DNA from: Phaeobacter sp. QD34_24
GTDB taxonomy: Bacteria > Pseudomonadota > Alphaproteobacteria > Rhodobacterales > Rhodobacteraceae
Assembly: GCF_028890115.1 (NCBI RefSeq)
Contig: NZ_JARCJD010000008.1
Span: forward strand, 102,116 to 166,115
Direction: 5' to 3'
Length of the DNA stretch: 64,000 nucleotides
Positions 8,109 to 16,714 of the stretch are shown here, piece by piece (positions within the stretch are counted from its first letter, which is position 1; every line of letters begins with the position of its first letter). The position numbers and the translations under genes are program-made. The notes under the pieces were generated by a model that saw only the letters and a list, made by a program, of their open reading frames with translations, was not told the DNA's origin and did no database searches.

Positions 8109-8822
8109 TTACGCATCGCCGCCAACAGTCAGGGTCACCCTGTCACCTGCAAACCAGGTGCGGCCGTATTCGATGGGCTGACCGTTCCCATCGACATTGA
8201 TCCCGGTCGTGCGCAGAATCGGGGCGCCTTCGGGGATGCGCAGGTGCAGGGCCTGGGTGGCGGTCGCCTGGCGTGCCGTGATGCGGGTCTCGAGGCGGGT
8301 GTAATCCTCAATGCCACAGCGTTTCAGGGCGGCGGTGACGGATTGCGTCTCCTCCAGGGTCTCCAGCATGCCGGGGAATCGATCGCTTGGAAATATGCTT
8401 TGAAACAGGGCGATGGGCTGCCCGTCCGCCAGGGATAATCCGTCGTAGACATGCACCATATCACCGGCGGCAAGCCCCAGTGCAGCGGCTTCGCCTTCTG
8501 CTGCGGCGCGGGTTTCGGTGGTGAGGATCTGCTTGGCCGGCGTCTGCCCGCCCTTGGAGATGTTCTGGTGAAAGCGCACACGTTTGCCGATCGGGTAATC
8601 CGTTGGCCTTGCCGCCACAAAGACGCCGGCGCCGCGCCGTGAATGCACCAGCCCGCCTGCGGCCATCTCGGCCAGGGCGCGGCGCACCGTATGGCGGTTG
8701 ACACCAAAACGCGCGGCCAGCTGCGCCTCGGCCGGCAGTTTGTCTCCGGTGTCATAGCGCGCTTGGGCGATGTCCTCGGTCAGGGCGGTGGCGATGGATT
8801 TCCAGACGGGGGTGCGGGCCAT
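8109..8822 (-). CDS. phnF: GntR/UTRA family regulator of phosphonate metabolism, PhnF
   Basis: 237 residues. The N-terminal GntR winged helix is seen at about residues 10-75 (YDTGDKLPAEAQLAARFGVNRHTVRRALAEMAAGG), followed by a UTRA ligand-binding domain of the HutC subgroup. It lies divergent from phnGHIJKLN with a 108-bp shared control region containing a TTGTCTA/TAGACAA inverted repeat. In other bacteria PhnF represses phosphonate genes, and that role is inferred here from position. The effector is unknown. The 3' end abuts an intergenic cloverleaf repeat. Confidence 0.87.
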   Translation of the reverse strand: MARTPVWKSIATALTEDIAQARYDTGDKLPAEAQLAARFGVNRHTVRRALAEMAAGGLVHSRRGAGVFVAARPTDYPIGKRVRFHQNISKGGQTPAKQILTTETRAAAEGEAAALGLAAGDMVHVYDGLSLADGQPIALFQSIFPSDRFPGMLETLEETQSVTAALKRCGIEDYTRLETRITARQATATQALHLRIPEGAPILRTTGINVDGNGQPIEYGRTWFAGDRVTLTVGGDA

Positions 8823-8878
8823 GTCATGAAACTTTCACAAGGTTTCGATTGCGCCTTTGGCAGCGAGTCAGTTAATAT

Positions 8879-8907
8879 TTGTCTAGTTGTATAGTAAGTA
8901 TAGACAA
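8879..8907. promoter_or_regulatory. Candidate PhnF operator
   Basis: Inverted repeat TTGTCTA (8879-8885) - 15 nt - TAGACAA (8901-8907), with an inner TTGTATA (8887-8893) giving a further half-site. It is centred in the 108-bp phnF-phnG gap, 24 bp before the phnG ATG. HutC-type GntR regulators typically bind GTnTAGAC-like palindromes, so this is the best operator candidate for both divergent genes. The surrounding sequence is AT-rich compared with the coding DNA. Confidence 0.6.
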
Positions 8908-8930
8908 CCCGGCCAAGAGGCTTTGAGACG

Positions 8931-9383
8931 ATGAACACCACTTTTTCCGCAGAGGATCGGAAGTCCTGGATGGGCCTGCTGGCCTCGGCTGACGATGCCC
9001 GGCTTGCCGACCTTTGGCGCGCCTTTGATCATGAACCTGCCTTCGACTGGCTGCGCGCGCCCGAGGCGGGCGGCGTCATGGTCCGTGGCCGCATGGGCGG
9101 CAGCGGCGCGCCCTTCAATCTGGGTGAGATGACCGTCACCCGCTGCGCCCTGTCGCTGACCGATGGCACCGTCGGGCATGGCTATGTGCAGGGCCGCTCT
9201 AAGGCCAAGGCCGAGATGGCCGCCAAGATCGACGCCCTGATGCAGACCGACGCGGCAGACACCCTGCGCGCCATGATCCTGACCCCGCTGCAGGAAGAGC
9301 GCGCGGCGGCCAAGGAAGCCCGCGCCTCCAAGGCTGCGGCGACCAAGGTCGATTTCTTCACCATGGTGCGGGGAGAGGACTGA
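8931..9383 (+). CDS. phnG: C-P lyase complex subunit PhnG
   Basis: 150 residues, the normal length. PhnG is a small subunit of the PhnGHIJ core complex, which attaches a phosphonate to the 1-position of ATP ribose and then cleaves the C-P bond. The family pattern EAGGVMVRGRMGGSGAPFNLGEMTVTRC and GHGYVQGRSKAKAE is clear. It is the first gene of the phnGHIJKLN run, directly behind the putative PhnF operator. Its TGA shares one base with the phnH ATG. Confidence 0.93.
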   Translation: MNTTFSAEDRKSWMGLLASADDARLADLWRAFDHEPAFDWLRAPEAGGVMVRGRMGGSGAPFNLGEMTVTRCALSLTDGTVGHGYVQGRSKAKAEMAAKIDALMQTDAADTLRAMILTPLQEERAAAKEARASKAAATKVDFFTMVRGED

Positions 9384-9967
9384 TGAACCAGATGACGGAC
9401 AATACGGTCTACGCAGGTGGGTTTGCCAATCCGCCGGTGGCCTCGGCCCATGCCTTTCGCGCGGCAATGAACGCCATGGCGCGCCCCGGCACGGTGCAAA
9501 AGATCACGGGTGCCACCCCGCCAGAGGGGATTTCCCCCGCGGCGGGCAGCCTGCTGCTGACGCTTTGCGATCCTGAAACCGGTGTTTTCCTCGCGCCGGA
9601 CGTTGACAGTGACTCTTTGCGCGGCTGGCTGACCTTTCACACCGGCGCACCCATTGTGGCGGCCGAAGAGGCGGAATTCGCCCTCGGCGGCTGGGAGGCG
9701 CTGATGCCGCTGGACCGTTTTCGCATCGGTACGGCGGAATACCCGGATCGTTCGACCACCCTGATCGTCGAAGTCGCGGGGTTTGACGCCGCCAATGCCA
9801 GTCTCAGTGGGCCGGGCATCAAGGACACAGCGCAGATGGGCTTACCGGATCCGATGGCCTGCGCGAGCAATGCGATGCTCTATCCCTTGGGCGTCGATTT
9901 CTTTTTCACCTCTGGTTCTCAGGTGGCGGCGCTGCCGCGCTCGACCCAGATCCGTGCGGAGGCTTAA
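9383..9967 (+). CDS. phnH: C-P lyase complex subunit PhnH
   Basis: 194 residues. PhnH is a structural subunit of the C-P lyase core complex. Typical blocks are FRAAMNAMARPGTV near the N-terminus and AGFDAANASLSGPGIKDTAQM in the middle. The C-terminal GVDFFFTSGSQVAALPRSTQI is also the family's. The gene starts one base before the end of phnG (TGATG) and ends 3 bp before phnI, so translation is coupled. Length and motifs are intact. Confidence 0.93.
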   Translation: MNQMTDNTVYAGGFANPPVASAHAFRAAMNAMARPGTVQKITGATPPEGISPAAGSLLLTLCDPETGVFLAPDVDSDSLRGWLTFHTGAPIVAAEEAEFALGGWEALMPLDRFRIGTAEYPDRSTTLIVEVAGFDAANASLSGPGIKDTAQMGLPDPMACASNAMLYPLGVDFFFTSGSQVAALPRSTQIRAEA

Positions 9968-9970
9968 GGC

Positions 9971-11071
9971 ATGTATGTTGCAGTAAAGGGCGGCGAGCGC
10001 GCCATTGACAACGCCCATGCCTGGCTGGCCGAAGAGCGCCGGGGCGATACCTCGGTGGCCGAGCTGTCACTGGCGCAGATCCGCGAACAGCTGGCGCTGG
10101 CGGTGAACCGGGTGATGGCCGAAGGCTCGCTGTTCGATCCCGACCTAGCGGCGCTGGCGATCAAACAGTCGCGCGGCGATCTGATCGAGGCGATCTTCCT
10201 CATCCGCGCCTATCGCACCACCCTGCCGCGCTTTGGCTATACGCTGCCGGTGGAGACTGGCGCGATGGCCTGCGACCGGCGCATCTCGGCGACCTTCAAG
10301 GATGCGCCGGGCGGGCAGGTGCTGGGGCCGACCTTCGACTACACGCACCGTTTGCTCGACTTCAAACTGGCCGCCGAAGGGGAAGCCGTGGAGGCGCCGA
10401 CCTCTGCCCCCCGCACCGAACCCACACCCCATATCACTGAGTTCCTGCAGGGCGAGGATATCATAGAGCGCGAACCAAGCTCGGATGCTCAGCCCGGCGA
10501 CCTCACGCGTGAGCCGATGGCCTTTCCCGCTGACCGATCGGTCAGACTGCAGTCGCTGACGCGCGGAGACGAGGGGTTCATCCTGGGCATGGCCTATTCC
10601 ACCCAGCGTGGCTACGCGCGCAACCACGCCTTTGTGGGCGAATTGCGCATCGGCACCGTGGCGGTTGAGATGGAGATCCCCGAGCTGGGCTTTGCCATCG
10701 AGATCGGCGAGGTGGAGCTGACTGAATGCGAGACGGTGAACCAGTTCAAAGGCTCAAAAACCGTGCCGCCGCAATTCACCCGTGGCTATGGCCTGGTATT
10801 CGGCCAGTCAGAGCGCAAGTCCATCGCCATGGCGCTGGTGGACCGCGCGCTGCGCTGGAAGGAGTTGGGAGAGGACAACCTCGGCGCTGCCGCGCAGGAC
10901 GAGGAATTCGTGCTCAGCCACTCGGACAATATCCAGGCGACCGGGTTCCTCGAACATATCAAGCTGCCCCATTACGTCGATTTCCAGTCCGAGCTGGAAC
11001 TGGTGCGCAAGCTGCGCCGAGAAGCCGCCGAGGCGGTGGAGCAGATGGCGGCCAAGGAGGCTGCGGAATGA
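9971..11071 (+). CDS. phnI: C-P lyase complex subunit PhnI
   Basis: 366 residues, full length. PhnI is the nucleosidase-like subunit that, with PhnG, PhnH and PhnL, exchanges the adenine of ATP for phosphonate to give alpha-D-ribose 1-methylphosphonate 5-triphosphate. The N-terminal MYVAVKGGERAIDNAHAWL and the central LTRGDEGFILGMAYSTQRGYARNHAF are strongly conserved in the family. The ATG is 3 bp after the phnH stop. Its TGA overlaps the ATG of a 17-codon reading frame that bridges to phnJ. Confidence 0.94.
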   Translation: MYVAVKGGERAIDNAHAWLAEERRGDTSVAELSLAQIREQLALAVNRVMAEGSLFDPDLAALAIKQSRGDLIEAIFLIRAYRTTLPRFGYTLPVETGAMACDRRISATFKDAPGGQVLGPTFDYTHRLLDFKLAAEGEAVEAPTSAPRTEPTPHITEFLQGEDIIEREPSSDAQPGDLTREPMAFPADRSVRLQSLTRGDEGFILGMAYSTQRGYARNHAFVGELRIGTVAVEMEIPELGFAIEIGEVELTECETVNQFKGSKTVPPQFTRGYGLVFGQSERKSIAMALVDRALRWKELGEDNLGAAAQDEEFVLSHSDNIQATGFLEHIKLPHYVDFQSELELVRKLRREAAEAVEQMAAKEAAE

Positions 11072-11121
11072 GCTTCACACAACACAGGGCCATTTTGAAG
11101 AAGGGTGCCCAGAATGTCTGA
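11068..11121 (+). other. 17-codon bridging reading frame between phnI and phnJ
   Basis: ATG at 11068 overlaps the phnI stop (ATGA) and the frame ends at TGA 11119-11121, just past the phnJ ATG at 11114. It encodes MSFTQHRAILKKGAQNV. Its codons contain the phnJ ribosome site (AAGAAGGG). It may only carry ribosomes across the 42-bp gap (translational coupling); a functional peptide is not supported. Confidence 0.3.
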
Positions 11122-11974
11122 CTATAACTTTGCCTATCTTGACGAGCAGACCAAGCGGATGATCCGGCGGGCGATCCTGAAAGGCCTTGCCGTGCCGGGC
11201 TATCAGGTGCCCTTTGCCAGCCGCGAAATGCCCATGCCCTACGGCTGGGGCACCGGCGGGGTGCAGGTCTCTGCCGCGACGTTGACGCCCGAGGATACCT
11301 TCAAGGTGATCGACCAGGGCGCCGATGACACCACCAACGCGGTGTCGATCCGCAAGTTCTTTGAACGCACCGCCGGTGTTGCCACCACCGAAGAGACGGA
11401 AAAGGCTAGCGTCATCCAGACCCGCCACCGCATTCCCGAGGCGGAGCTGACCGAAGATCAGATTCTCGTCTATCAGGTGCCGATCCCGGAGCCTCTGCGC
11501 TTTCTTGAGCCGCGCGAGACCGAGACCCGCAAGATGCACGCGCTTCAGGAATATGGCCTGATGCATGTGAAGCTTTACGAGGACATCAGCCAGCACGGCG
11601 CCATCGCGACCTCTTATGCCTATCCGGTAAAGGTATCGGACCGCTACGTGATGGATCCCTCGCCGATCCCCAAGTTCGACAACCCCAAGATGGAGATGGC
11701 AGCGATCCAGCTGTTCGGCGCAGGCCGTGAGCAGCGCATCTACGCGGTGCCGCCCTATACCAAGGTCGTCTCGCTTGATTTCGAGGATTATCCTTTCGAG
11801 GCCAGCAAGGCCGATCACCCGTGTGACCTGTGTGCGGCAGAGGACAGCTATCTGGATGAGGTGATCCTCGATGATGCGGGCAACCGGATGTTTGTCTGCT
11901 CGGACACCGATTACTGCCGTTCGCGGCGCGAGGCAGGCCATGTGGGCCGCCTGGGAGAGGAGGCCGCGGCATGA
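11114..11974 (+). CDS. phnJ: Alpha-D-ribose 1-methylphosphonate 5-phosphate C-P lyase, PhnJ
   Basis: 286 residues from the ATG at 11114, preceded by AAGAAGGG at a suitable distance; a GTG at 11105 is a poorer choice. PhnJ is the radical SAM enzyme that breaks the C-P bond. The cluster and catalytic cysteines are Cys237, Cys240, Cys262 and Cys268. Their spacing (3, 22, 6) is identical to Cys241/244/266/272 of E. coli PhnJ. GWGTGGVQVSAATL and the central glycine-rich part are family blocks. Its TGA overlaps the phnK ATG. Confidence 0.95.
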   Translation: MSDYNFAYLDEQTKRMIRRAILKGLAVPGYQVPFASREMPMPYGWGTGGVQVSAATLTPEDTFKVIDQGADDTTNAVSIRKFFERTAGVATTEETEKASVIQTRHRIPEAELTEDQILVYQVPIPEPLRFLEPRETETRKMHALQEYGLMHVKLYEDISQHGAIATSYAYPVKVSDRYVMDPSPIPKFDNPKMEMAAIQLFGAGREQRIYAVPPYTKVVSLDFEDYPFEASKADHPCDLCAAEDSYLDEVILDDAGNRMFVCSDTDYCRSRREAGHVGRLGEEAAA

Positions 11975-12741
11975 CCCCTTTGCTGCAAGTGAAAGACGTC
12001 GCCAAGATGTATGGCGCGCGGATCGGCTGCACCGATGTGAGCTTTGACCTTTACCCCGGAGAGGTCATGGGCATCGTCGGCGAAAGCGGCTCGGGCAAGT
12101 CCACATTGCTGAACTGCCTGGCCGGGCATCTGGCGCCGGATCGGGGAGAGGTGGTGTTTGACACCCGCGCCGACGGGCCGGTGGATACGGTCACCATGTC
12201 CGAACCCGCCCGCCGCATGCTGGGGCGCACCGACTGGGCCTTTGTGCACCAACACGCCCGCGACGGGCTGCGCATGTCGGTCTCGGCCGGCGGCAACATT
12301 GGCGAGCGGCTGATGGCCGTGGGGGACCGTCACTATGGCGATATTCGCGCCCGCGCGGCCGATTGGCTGGGCCGGGTAGAGATTTCCGATGCGCGCATCG
12401 ATGACCGCCCCTCGGCCTTTTCGGGGGGCATGCAGCAGCGGCTTCAGATCGCTCGCAATCTGGTAACCGGGCCACGGCTGGTGTTCATGGACGAACCCAC
12501 CGGGGGCCTCGATGTTTCGGTGCAGGCACGGCTTCTGGATCTGTTGCGGGGCCTCGTGCGCGAGATGGGTCTCAGCGCCATTATCGTCACTCATGATCTG
12601 GCGGTGGTGCGCCTGCTGGCGGATCGGCTGATGGTGATGAAGGACGGCCATGTGGTGGAAACGGGTCTCACCGATCAGGTGCTGGACGATCCGCAACATG
12701 GCTATACGCAGCTGCTGGTCTCCAGCGTGTTGCAGGTGTGA
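11971..12741 (+). CDS. phnK: C-P lyase associated ABC ATPase, PhnK
   Basis: 256 residues. ABC ATPase with Walker [11 protein letters not shown], signature [15 protein letters not shown] and Walker [15 protein letters not shown]. PhnK binds the PhnGHIJ core through PhnJ and is required for C-P lyase function in vivo; it is not a transporter ATPase despite its dipeptide-transporter-like sequence. The start overlaps the phnJ stop by 4 bp. Ten bases separate it from phnL. Confidence 0.93.
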   Translation: MTPLLQVKDVAKMYGARIGCTDVSFDLYPGEVMGIVGESGSGKSTLLNCLAGHLAPDRGEVVFDTRADGPVDTVTMSEPARRMLGRTDWAFVHQHARDGLRMSVSAGGNIGERLMAVGDRHYGDIRARAADWLGRVEISDARIDDRPSAFSGGMQQRLQIARNLVTGPRLVFMDEPTGGLDVSVQARLLDLLRGLVREMGLSAIIVTHDLAVVRLLADRLMVMKDGHVVETGLTDQVLDDPQHGYTQLLVSSVLQV

Positions 12742-12751
12742 GGGTTTAGGG

Positions 12752-13435
12752 ATGATCGAACTTCAAAACGTCAGCAAAAGCTTCACCCTGCACAATCAGG
12801 GCAGCGCGGTGATCCCGGTGATGGAGGGTGCCACGCTCTCCGTCAAACCTGGCGAATGCGTCGGCCTGGTGGGCGCATCCGGCGCCGGTAAATCGACCCT
12901 GATGCGGCTGATCTATGGCAATTACCTCGCCGCCTCGGGCAGCATTCTGGTGGGCGGCGTGGATGTGGCAAAGGCCGAGCCGCGCGAGATCCTCGCGCTG
13001 CGCCGCAAGACGCTGGGCTATGTCAGCCAGTTCCTGCGCGTGGTGCCACGTGTGCCCGCGCTGGATGTGGTGGCCGAACCACTGCTATCGGTGGGCACCC
13101 CCATTGAAGAGGCACGCGAAAAGGCGGCGACCCTGCTGGCGGGGCTCAACATTCCCGAGCGGCTTTGGAGCCTCAGCCCCACGACCTTTTCCGGCGGGGA
13201 GCAGCAACGGGTGAATATCGCGCGGGGCTTTGCCTATGACTATCCGGCGCTTCTGCTGGATGAACCCACGGCGAGCCTTGATGCGCAGAACCGGGCGACC
13301 GTTCTGGACCTGATCGAAGGAGCCAAGGCGCGCGGCGCGGCCATTGTCGGCATCTTCCATGACGAGGCCGCACGCGAACAGGTCTGCGACCGGTTTGTCG
13401 ATGTCTCGGGCTTTTCGCCAAAGGTTGCGGCATGA
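12752..13435 (+). CDS. phnL: C-P lyase associated ABC ATPase, PhnL
   Basis: 227 residues from the ATG at 12752. Walker A is [13 protein letters not shown], the signature [15 protein letters not shown], and Walker [13 protein letters not shown]. The form is LolD-like, as usual for PhnL. PhnL supports the first step with PhnGHI and, with PhnK, forms the double-ATPase assembly on the core. The TGA overlaps the phnN ATG (13432-13435), keeping the operon coupled. Confidence 0.92.
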   Translation: MIELQNVSKSFTLHNQGSAVIPVMEGATLSVKPGECVGLVGASGAGKSTLMRLIYGNYLAASGSILVGGVDVAKAEPREILALRRKTLGYVSQFLRVVPRVPALDVVAEPLLSVGTPIEEAREKAATLLAGLNIPERLWSLSPTTFSGGEQQRVNIARGFAYDYPALLLDEPTASLDAQNRATVLDLIEGAKARGAAIVGIFHDEAAREQVCDRFVDVSGFSPKVAA

Positions 13436-13992
13436 GCCTGACCATGAAAAAGGGGCCGGTGATTGCTGTTGTCGGCCCCTCGGGCGTCGGTAAGGACAGC
13501 CTGATGGGGGCGCTGCGGCAGGCCGATCCCGGCGTGCATCTGATGCGCCGGGTCATCACCCGCGCGCCTGAGGCAGGGGGTGAGGATTACACCCCGGTGA
13601 CCGAAGCCGAATTTCTGGATCTTGCAGGCAAGGGCGCCTTTGCCCTGCACTGGCCTGCCCATGGGCTGCACTATGGCATTCCGAAAGAGATCGAGAGCCT
13701 TCGGGCCGGGGCCACGGCCGTTCTGGTGAACCTGTCACGTGGGGTGCTGCTGGAGGCACAAGGTGCCTTTGACGATTTTCGGGTGCTGTCCGTTACGGCC
13801 CGTCCCGAGGTGCTCGCCGCCCGTCTGGCGGCGCGCGGGCGCGAGGATGCCGCCGAGGTGCAGCGTCGACTTGCCCGCGCGGGTAAACCCCTGCCTGCGG
13901 GGCTGGCCAAGGTTCATGAGATCGACAACAGCGGCGATATGGGCGCGGCGGTCATGGCCGCGCGCGCTGCGATTCAGCCGGTCAGGGCGTAG
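13432..13992 (+). CDS. phnN: Ribose 1,5-bisphosphate phosphokinase, PhnN
   Basis: 186 residues. A guanylate-kinase-like P-loop protein with [10 protein letters not shown] at about residue 14 and the [18 protein letters not shown] region. PhnN phosphorylates ribose 1,5-bisphosphate to PRPP, closing the C-P lyase pathway. It overlaps phnL by 4 bp. Its last 19 bp overlap the convergent 3' end of the DUF1045 gene, so the polycistron must run against an opposing transcript here. Confidence 0.9.
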   Translation: MSLTMKKGPVIAVVGPSGVGKDSLMGALRQADPGVHLMRRVITRAPEAGGEDYTPVTEAEFLDLAGKGAFALHWPAHGLHYGIPKEIESLRAGATAVLVNLSRGVLLEAQGAFDDFRVLSVTARPEVLAARLAARGREDAAEVQRRLARAGKPLPAGLAKVHEIDNSGDMGAAVMAARAAIQPVRA

Positions 13993-14657
13993 CGGTGGAT
14001 CAGGTGAAAGCGTCCCTCGGAATCTTCGCCCATCAGCGCCAGATCCTTGATCACGAAGGGCGCGGGCAAGAGCGGGATCAGATGCGCCTGCAGGGCCGCC
14101 TCGACGCCCGGCAGCTCGGGCTTGGGCCGCTTGCCAGTCAGGGTGATGTGAAAGCGGAACTGGTCCAGCACGTACGGATAGCCCCAGGTCACGAGGTTCT
14201 TCTCCTGCTCGGGGCTGAGGCCCGCAGCGCGGCGGCGCTCAAGCTCTGCCTCGGGGGCAGGGGCGCGAAAGGCGTCCAGTTCCGTGACACAAGCGGCGGC
14301 CAGCGCATTGAGAGCGCTTTCATCGCCAACCGGGCGCAGCGCCAGAAACCGGCCCAGCCGCGCCAGCTGCAAGCCGTCCAGCGTCACCGGCGCCTGCGTG
14401 GCGGCCAGTGCGGCGCAGGCGGCCTCCAGATCGGCCTGCGAAGACCCCTCGGCCAGCCGCATCGGCGGTTTCATGGTTGCATGCAGGCCATACTTGCGCG
14501 GCGTTGCGGTGATGGCGACCGCGTCCAGCCCCGGCAGATCCGGGTGCGGCAGCGCTTCCCCCGTCTCCATATCCCAGCCCAGCCAGCTGGCACCGAATTG
14601 GCTCCATTCCGCCCCGTGGGGCGGCGCAAAATAGATCGCGTATCGCGTGAATGTCAC
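13974..14657 (-). CDS. DUF1045 phosphonate-cluster protein
   Basis: 227 residues. It starts MTFTRYAIYFAPPHGAEWSQFGASWLGWD and carries KYGLHATMKPPMRL and FRFHITLTGK. The two H-x-T/S motifs (HATMK, HITLT) are those of the 2H phosphoesterase superfamily. The family is found almost only next to phn genes and its exact step is undefined; hydrolysis of a phosphoester or cyclic phosphate intermediate is a reasonable inference. The gene lies on the opposite strand, splitting phnN from phnM, and overlaps phnN by 19 bp. It shares a short divergent promoter region (14658-14709) with phnM. Confidence 0.85.
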   Translation of the reverse strand: MTFTRYAIYFAPPHGAEWSQFGASWLGWDMETGEALPHPDLPGLDAVAITATPRKYGLHATMKPPMRLAEGSSQADLEAACAALAATQAPVTLDGLQLARLGRFLALRPVGDESALNALAAACVTELDAFRAPAPEAELERRRAAGLSPEQEKNLVTWGYPYVLDQFRFHITLTGKRPKPELPGVEAALQAHLIPLLPAPFVIKDLALMGEDSEGRFHLIHRYALTG

Positions 14658-14709
14658 ATTGGCCTCCTAAACGTGGCCTTTCCAATACCTCGAAAGATGT
14701 GAAATCCAG

Positions 14710-15852
14710 ATGACACAAGAGATGATCCTTGCCAATGCCACCCTTGTCCTGCCTGGCGAAACCCGCACCGGTAGCATCAAGATCAAGGGTGGAGAGATCG
14801 CGGATATGGCCGAGGGCACGGGCGTGCCCACAGGTGCGGTGGATTGCGGCGGTGATTTTGTCAGTCCTGGCCTGATCGAGCTGCACACGGATAATCTGGA
14901 GCGTCACATCCAGCCCCGCCCCAAGGTGGACTGGCCCCATGCCGCTGCGATCATCGCTCATGATGCGGAGCTGGCGGGCACCGGGATCACCACGGTCTTT
15001 GACGCGATGCGCGTGGGTTCGATCAAGGCAAAGGAGGCGCGCTATGGCCAATATGCCCGCAGCCTTGCCAGTGAACTCTTGGAGCTGCGCGCCCAGGATG
15101 CGCTCAAGATCAGTCATTTCCTGCACCTGCGCGCCGAGGTTTGCTCGGAAACGCTGGTGGATGAGCTCAATGAGTTTGGCGATGAAGACCGCGTCGGGCT
15201 GGTCTCCCTGATGGATCACACGCCGGGGCAGCGCCAGTTCCGCGACATCTCGAAACTGGAGGCCTATGTGAAGGGCAAGCACGGCTTTGATGATGACGCC
15301 TTTTTGCAGCATATCGCGAACCTCAAGACCATGCGCGACACCTATGGCGATCTGCACGAGGTGGAGGCAGTGAAGGCAGCGCAGCGGTTCGGCGCGGTGC
15401 TGGCCAGCCATGACGACACCACCGAGGATCAGGTCGCCGTTTCGGCCGGTCACGGCATACGCCTGGCCGAGTTCCCCACCACCGTGGAGGCGGCCCGCGC
15501 CTGCCATGCTCATGACATCCAGGTGATGATGGGGGCACCGAACCTGATCCGCGGCGGCTCGCATTCGGGCAATGTGGCGGCGCAGGAACTGGCCGAGCTG
15601 GATCTTCTCGATATCGTCTCCTCCGACTATGTGCCGGCGGCGCTTTTGCTGGCAGCGGCGCGGCTGGGAGAAATCTGGGGCGATATGGCGCGGGGGCTGG
15701 CCACCGTCACCTGTGCCCCGGCCAAGGCGGTTGGCCTTGAGGATCGCGGGCGGCTGGAGATCGGCAAGCGTGCGGATCTGATCCGCTTTGGGCTGCGTGC
15801 CGGTGTGCCTGCCCTGCAGGGTGTGTTTGCTCGCGGTCAGCGGGTGGCATAA
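14710..15852 (+). CDS. phnM: Alpha-D-ribose 1-methylphosphonate 5-triphosphate diphosphatase, PhnM
   Basis: 380 residues, amidohydrolase superfamily. It removes pyrophosphate from the ribose 1-phosphonate 5-triphosphate to give the PhnJ substrate. LIELHTDNLERHIQPR supplies the first metal histidines, ASHDDTTEDQV and HGIRLAEFPTT the later ones, and VSSDYVPAALL the catalytic Asp. The start codon has only a modest ribosome site. It is separated from phnN by the reversed DUF1045 gene, so phnM and the next gene probably form a second transcript. Confidence 0.93.
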   Translation: MTQEMILANATLVLPGETRTGSIKIKGGEIADMAEGTGVPTGAVDCGGDFVSPGLIELHTDNLERHIQPRPKVDWPHAAAIIAHDAELAGTGITTVFDAMRVGSIKAKEARYGQYARSLASELLELRAQDALKISHFLHLRAEVCSETLVDELNEFGDEDRVGLVSLMDHTPGQRQFRDISKLEAYVKGKHGFDDDAFLQHIANLKTMRDTYGDLHEVEAVKAAQRFGAVLASHDDTTEDQVAVSAGHGIRLAEFPTTVEAARACHAHDIQVMMGAPNLIRGGSHSGNVAAQELAELDLLDIVSSDYVPAALLLAAARLGEIWGDMARGLATVTCAPAKAVGLEDRGRLEIGKRADLIRFGLRAGVPALQGVFARGQRVA

Positions 15853-15890
15853 TCTCGAACGACAGCAGCAGTCTGCCCGGAGCGCGCCCC

Positions 15891-16697
15891 ATGGTTAAGA
15901 TCATCTGGATGTCCGACCTTCATTTCGTGGCCGAAGGTGCCCCCCTTGGCCATGATCCCCGCGCACGGCTGGAGGCGGCGATCGCCCATATCAATGCACA
16001 CCACGGGGACGCTGACTGTTGTGTCATCTCGGGCGATCTGCTGAATCACCCGAGCCTCGAAAACTATATGGCCTTGCGTCCCCTGCTGGACCGGCTGGAC
16101 ATGCCGTGGTTCCCGATGATGGGAAACCACGATGATCGCGCGCTTCTGCGCCAAACCCTGCCGGTACCGGACAGCTGCATGGAGGATTTCGTGCAATATG
16201 CCGTGCCTGTGTCGGGTGCCCTGGTCCTTGCGCTGGACACCCACAAGCCGACGTCCGGAGCCGGGGAATTCTGTGCAGCGCGGCGACTGTGGCTTCAAGA
16301 GGCACTGCAACAGGCCGGAGATCGGGCCGAAGGTCTGCCGGTGATCCTGTTCCTCCACCACCCACCGATGGAGCTGGGATTGCCGATGCTGGATGCGATC
16401 AGGATGGAGGAGGGGAACAGTTTCCTTGAGCTGGTGAATCGGCACATCAGCGGGCCGTGTCAGCTGTGCATTGGCCACGTCCACCGCAGTGTCAGCGGCG
16501 TGGCGGCGGGCCTGCCCTTTGCCACCCAGCGATCTGTCCTGTTTCAGGCCCCACCTCCGGTGCCCGCTTGGGACTGGGACAGTTTTGCCCCGACACAGGA
16601 GGATCCCGGTCTGGGCATCATCCTGATCGACGGCTCCCGGATCACCATCCAGAACGAGAGTTTCTGCTCCTATGAGGTCGGCACGCAGGGGCGCTGA
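15891..16697 (+). CDS. Calcineurin-like metallophosphoesterase (class III phosphodiesterase)
   Basis: 268 residues, 38 bp after phnM on the same strand. All metal-binding motifs are present in order: SDLHF (residue 8 on), ISGDLLNH, GNHDDRALL, LFLHHPP and GHVHRS. This is the CpdA/GpdQ type of phosphodiesterase. No phnP (the cyclic ribose 1,2-phosphate phosphodiesterase) is present in this cluster, so a role in opening the cyclic phosphate made by PhnJ is an attractive inference. Alternatively it hydrolyses phosphodiester-linked phosphonates before uptake or degradation. There is no signal peptide, so it acts in the cytoplasm. Confidence 0.8.
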   Translation: MVKIIWMSDLHFVAEGAPLGHDPRARLEAAIAHINAHHGDADCCVISGDLLNHPSLENYMALRPLLDRLDMPWFPMMGNHDDRALLRQTLPVPDSCMEDFVQYAVPVSGALVLALDTHKPTSGAGEFCAARRLWLQEALQQAGDRAEGLPVILFLHHPPMELGLPMLDAIRMEEGNSFLELVNRHISGPCQLCIGHVHRSVSGVAAGLPFATQRSVLFQAPPPVPAWDWDSFAPTQEDPGLGIILIDGSRITIQNESFCSYEVGTQGR

Positions 16698-16714
16698 CGC
16701 CCGAGTGTCTCTTT

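Noticed and set aside
14320..15564. Minus-strand frame of 414 codons opposite phnM
   Set aside because: phnM is intact with all metal ligands; the opposite frame continues into an out-of-frame part of the DUF1045 gene.
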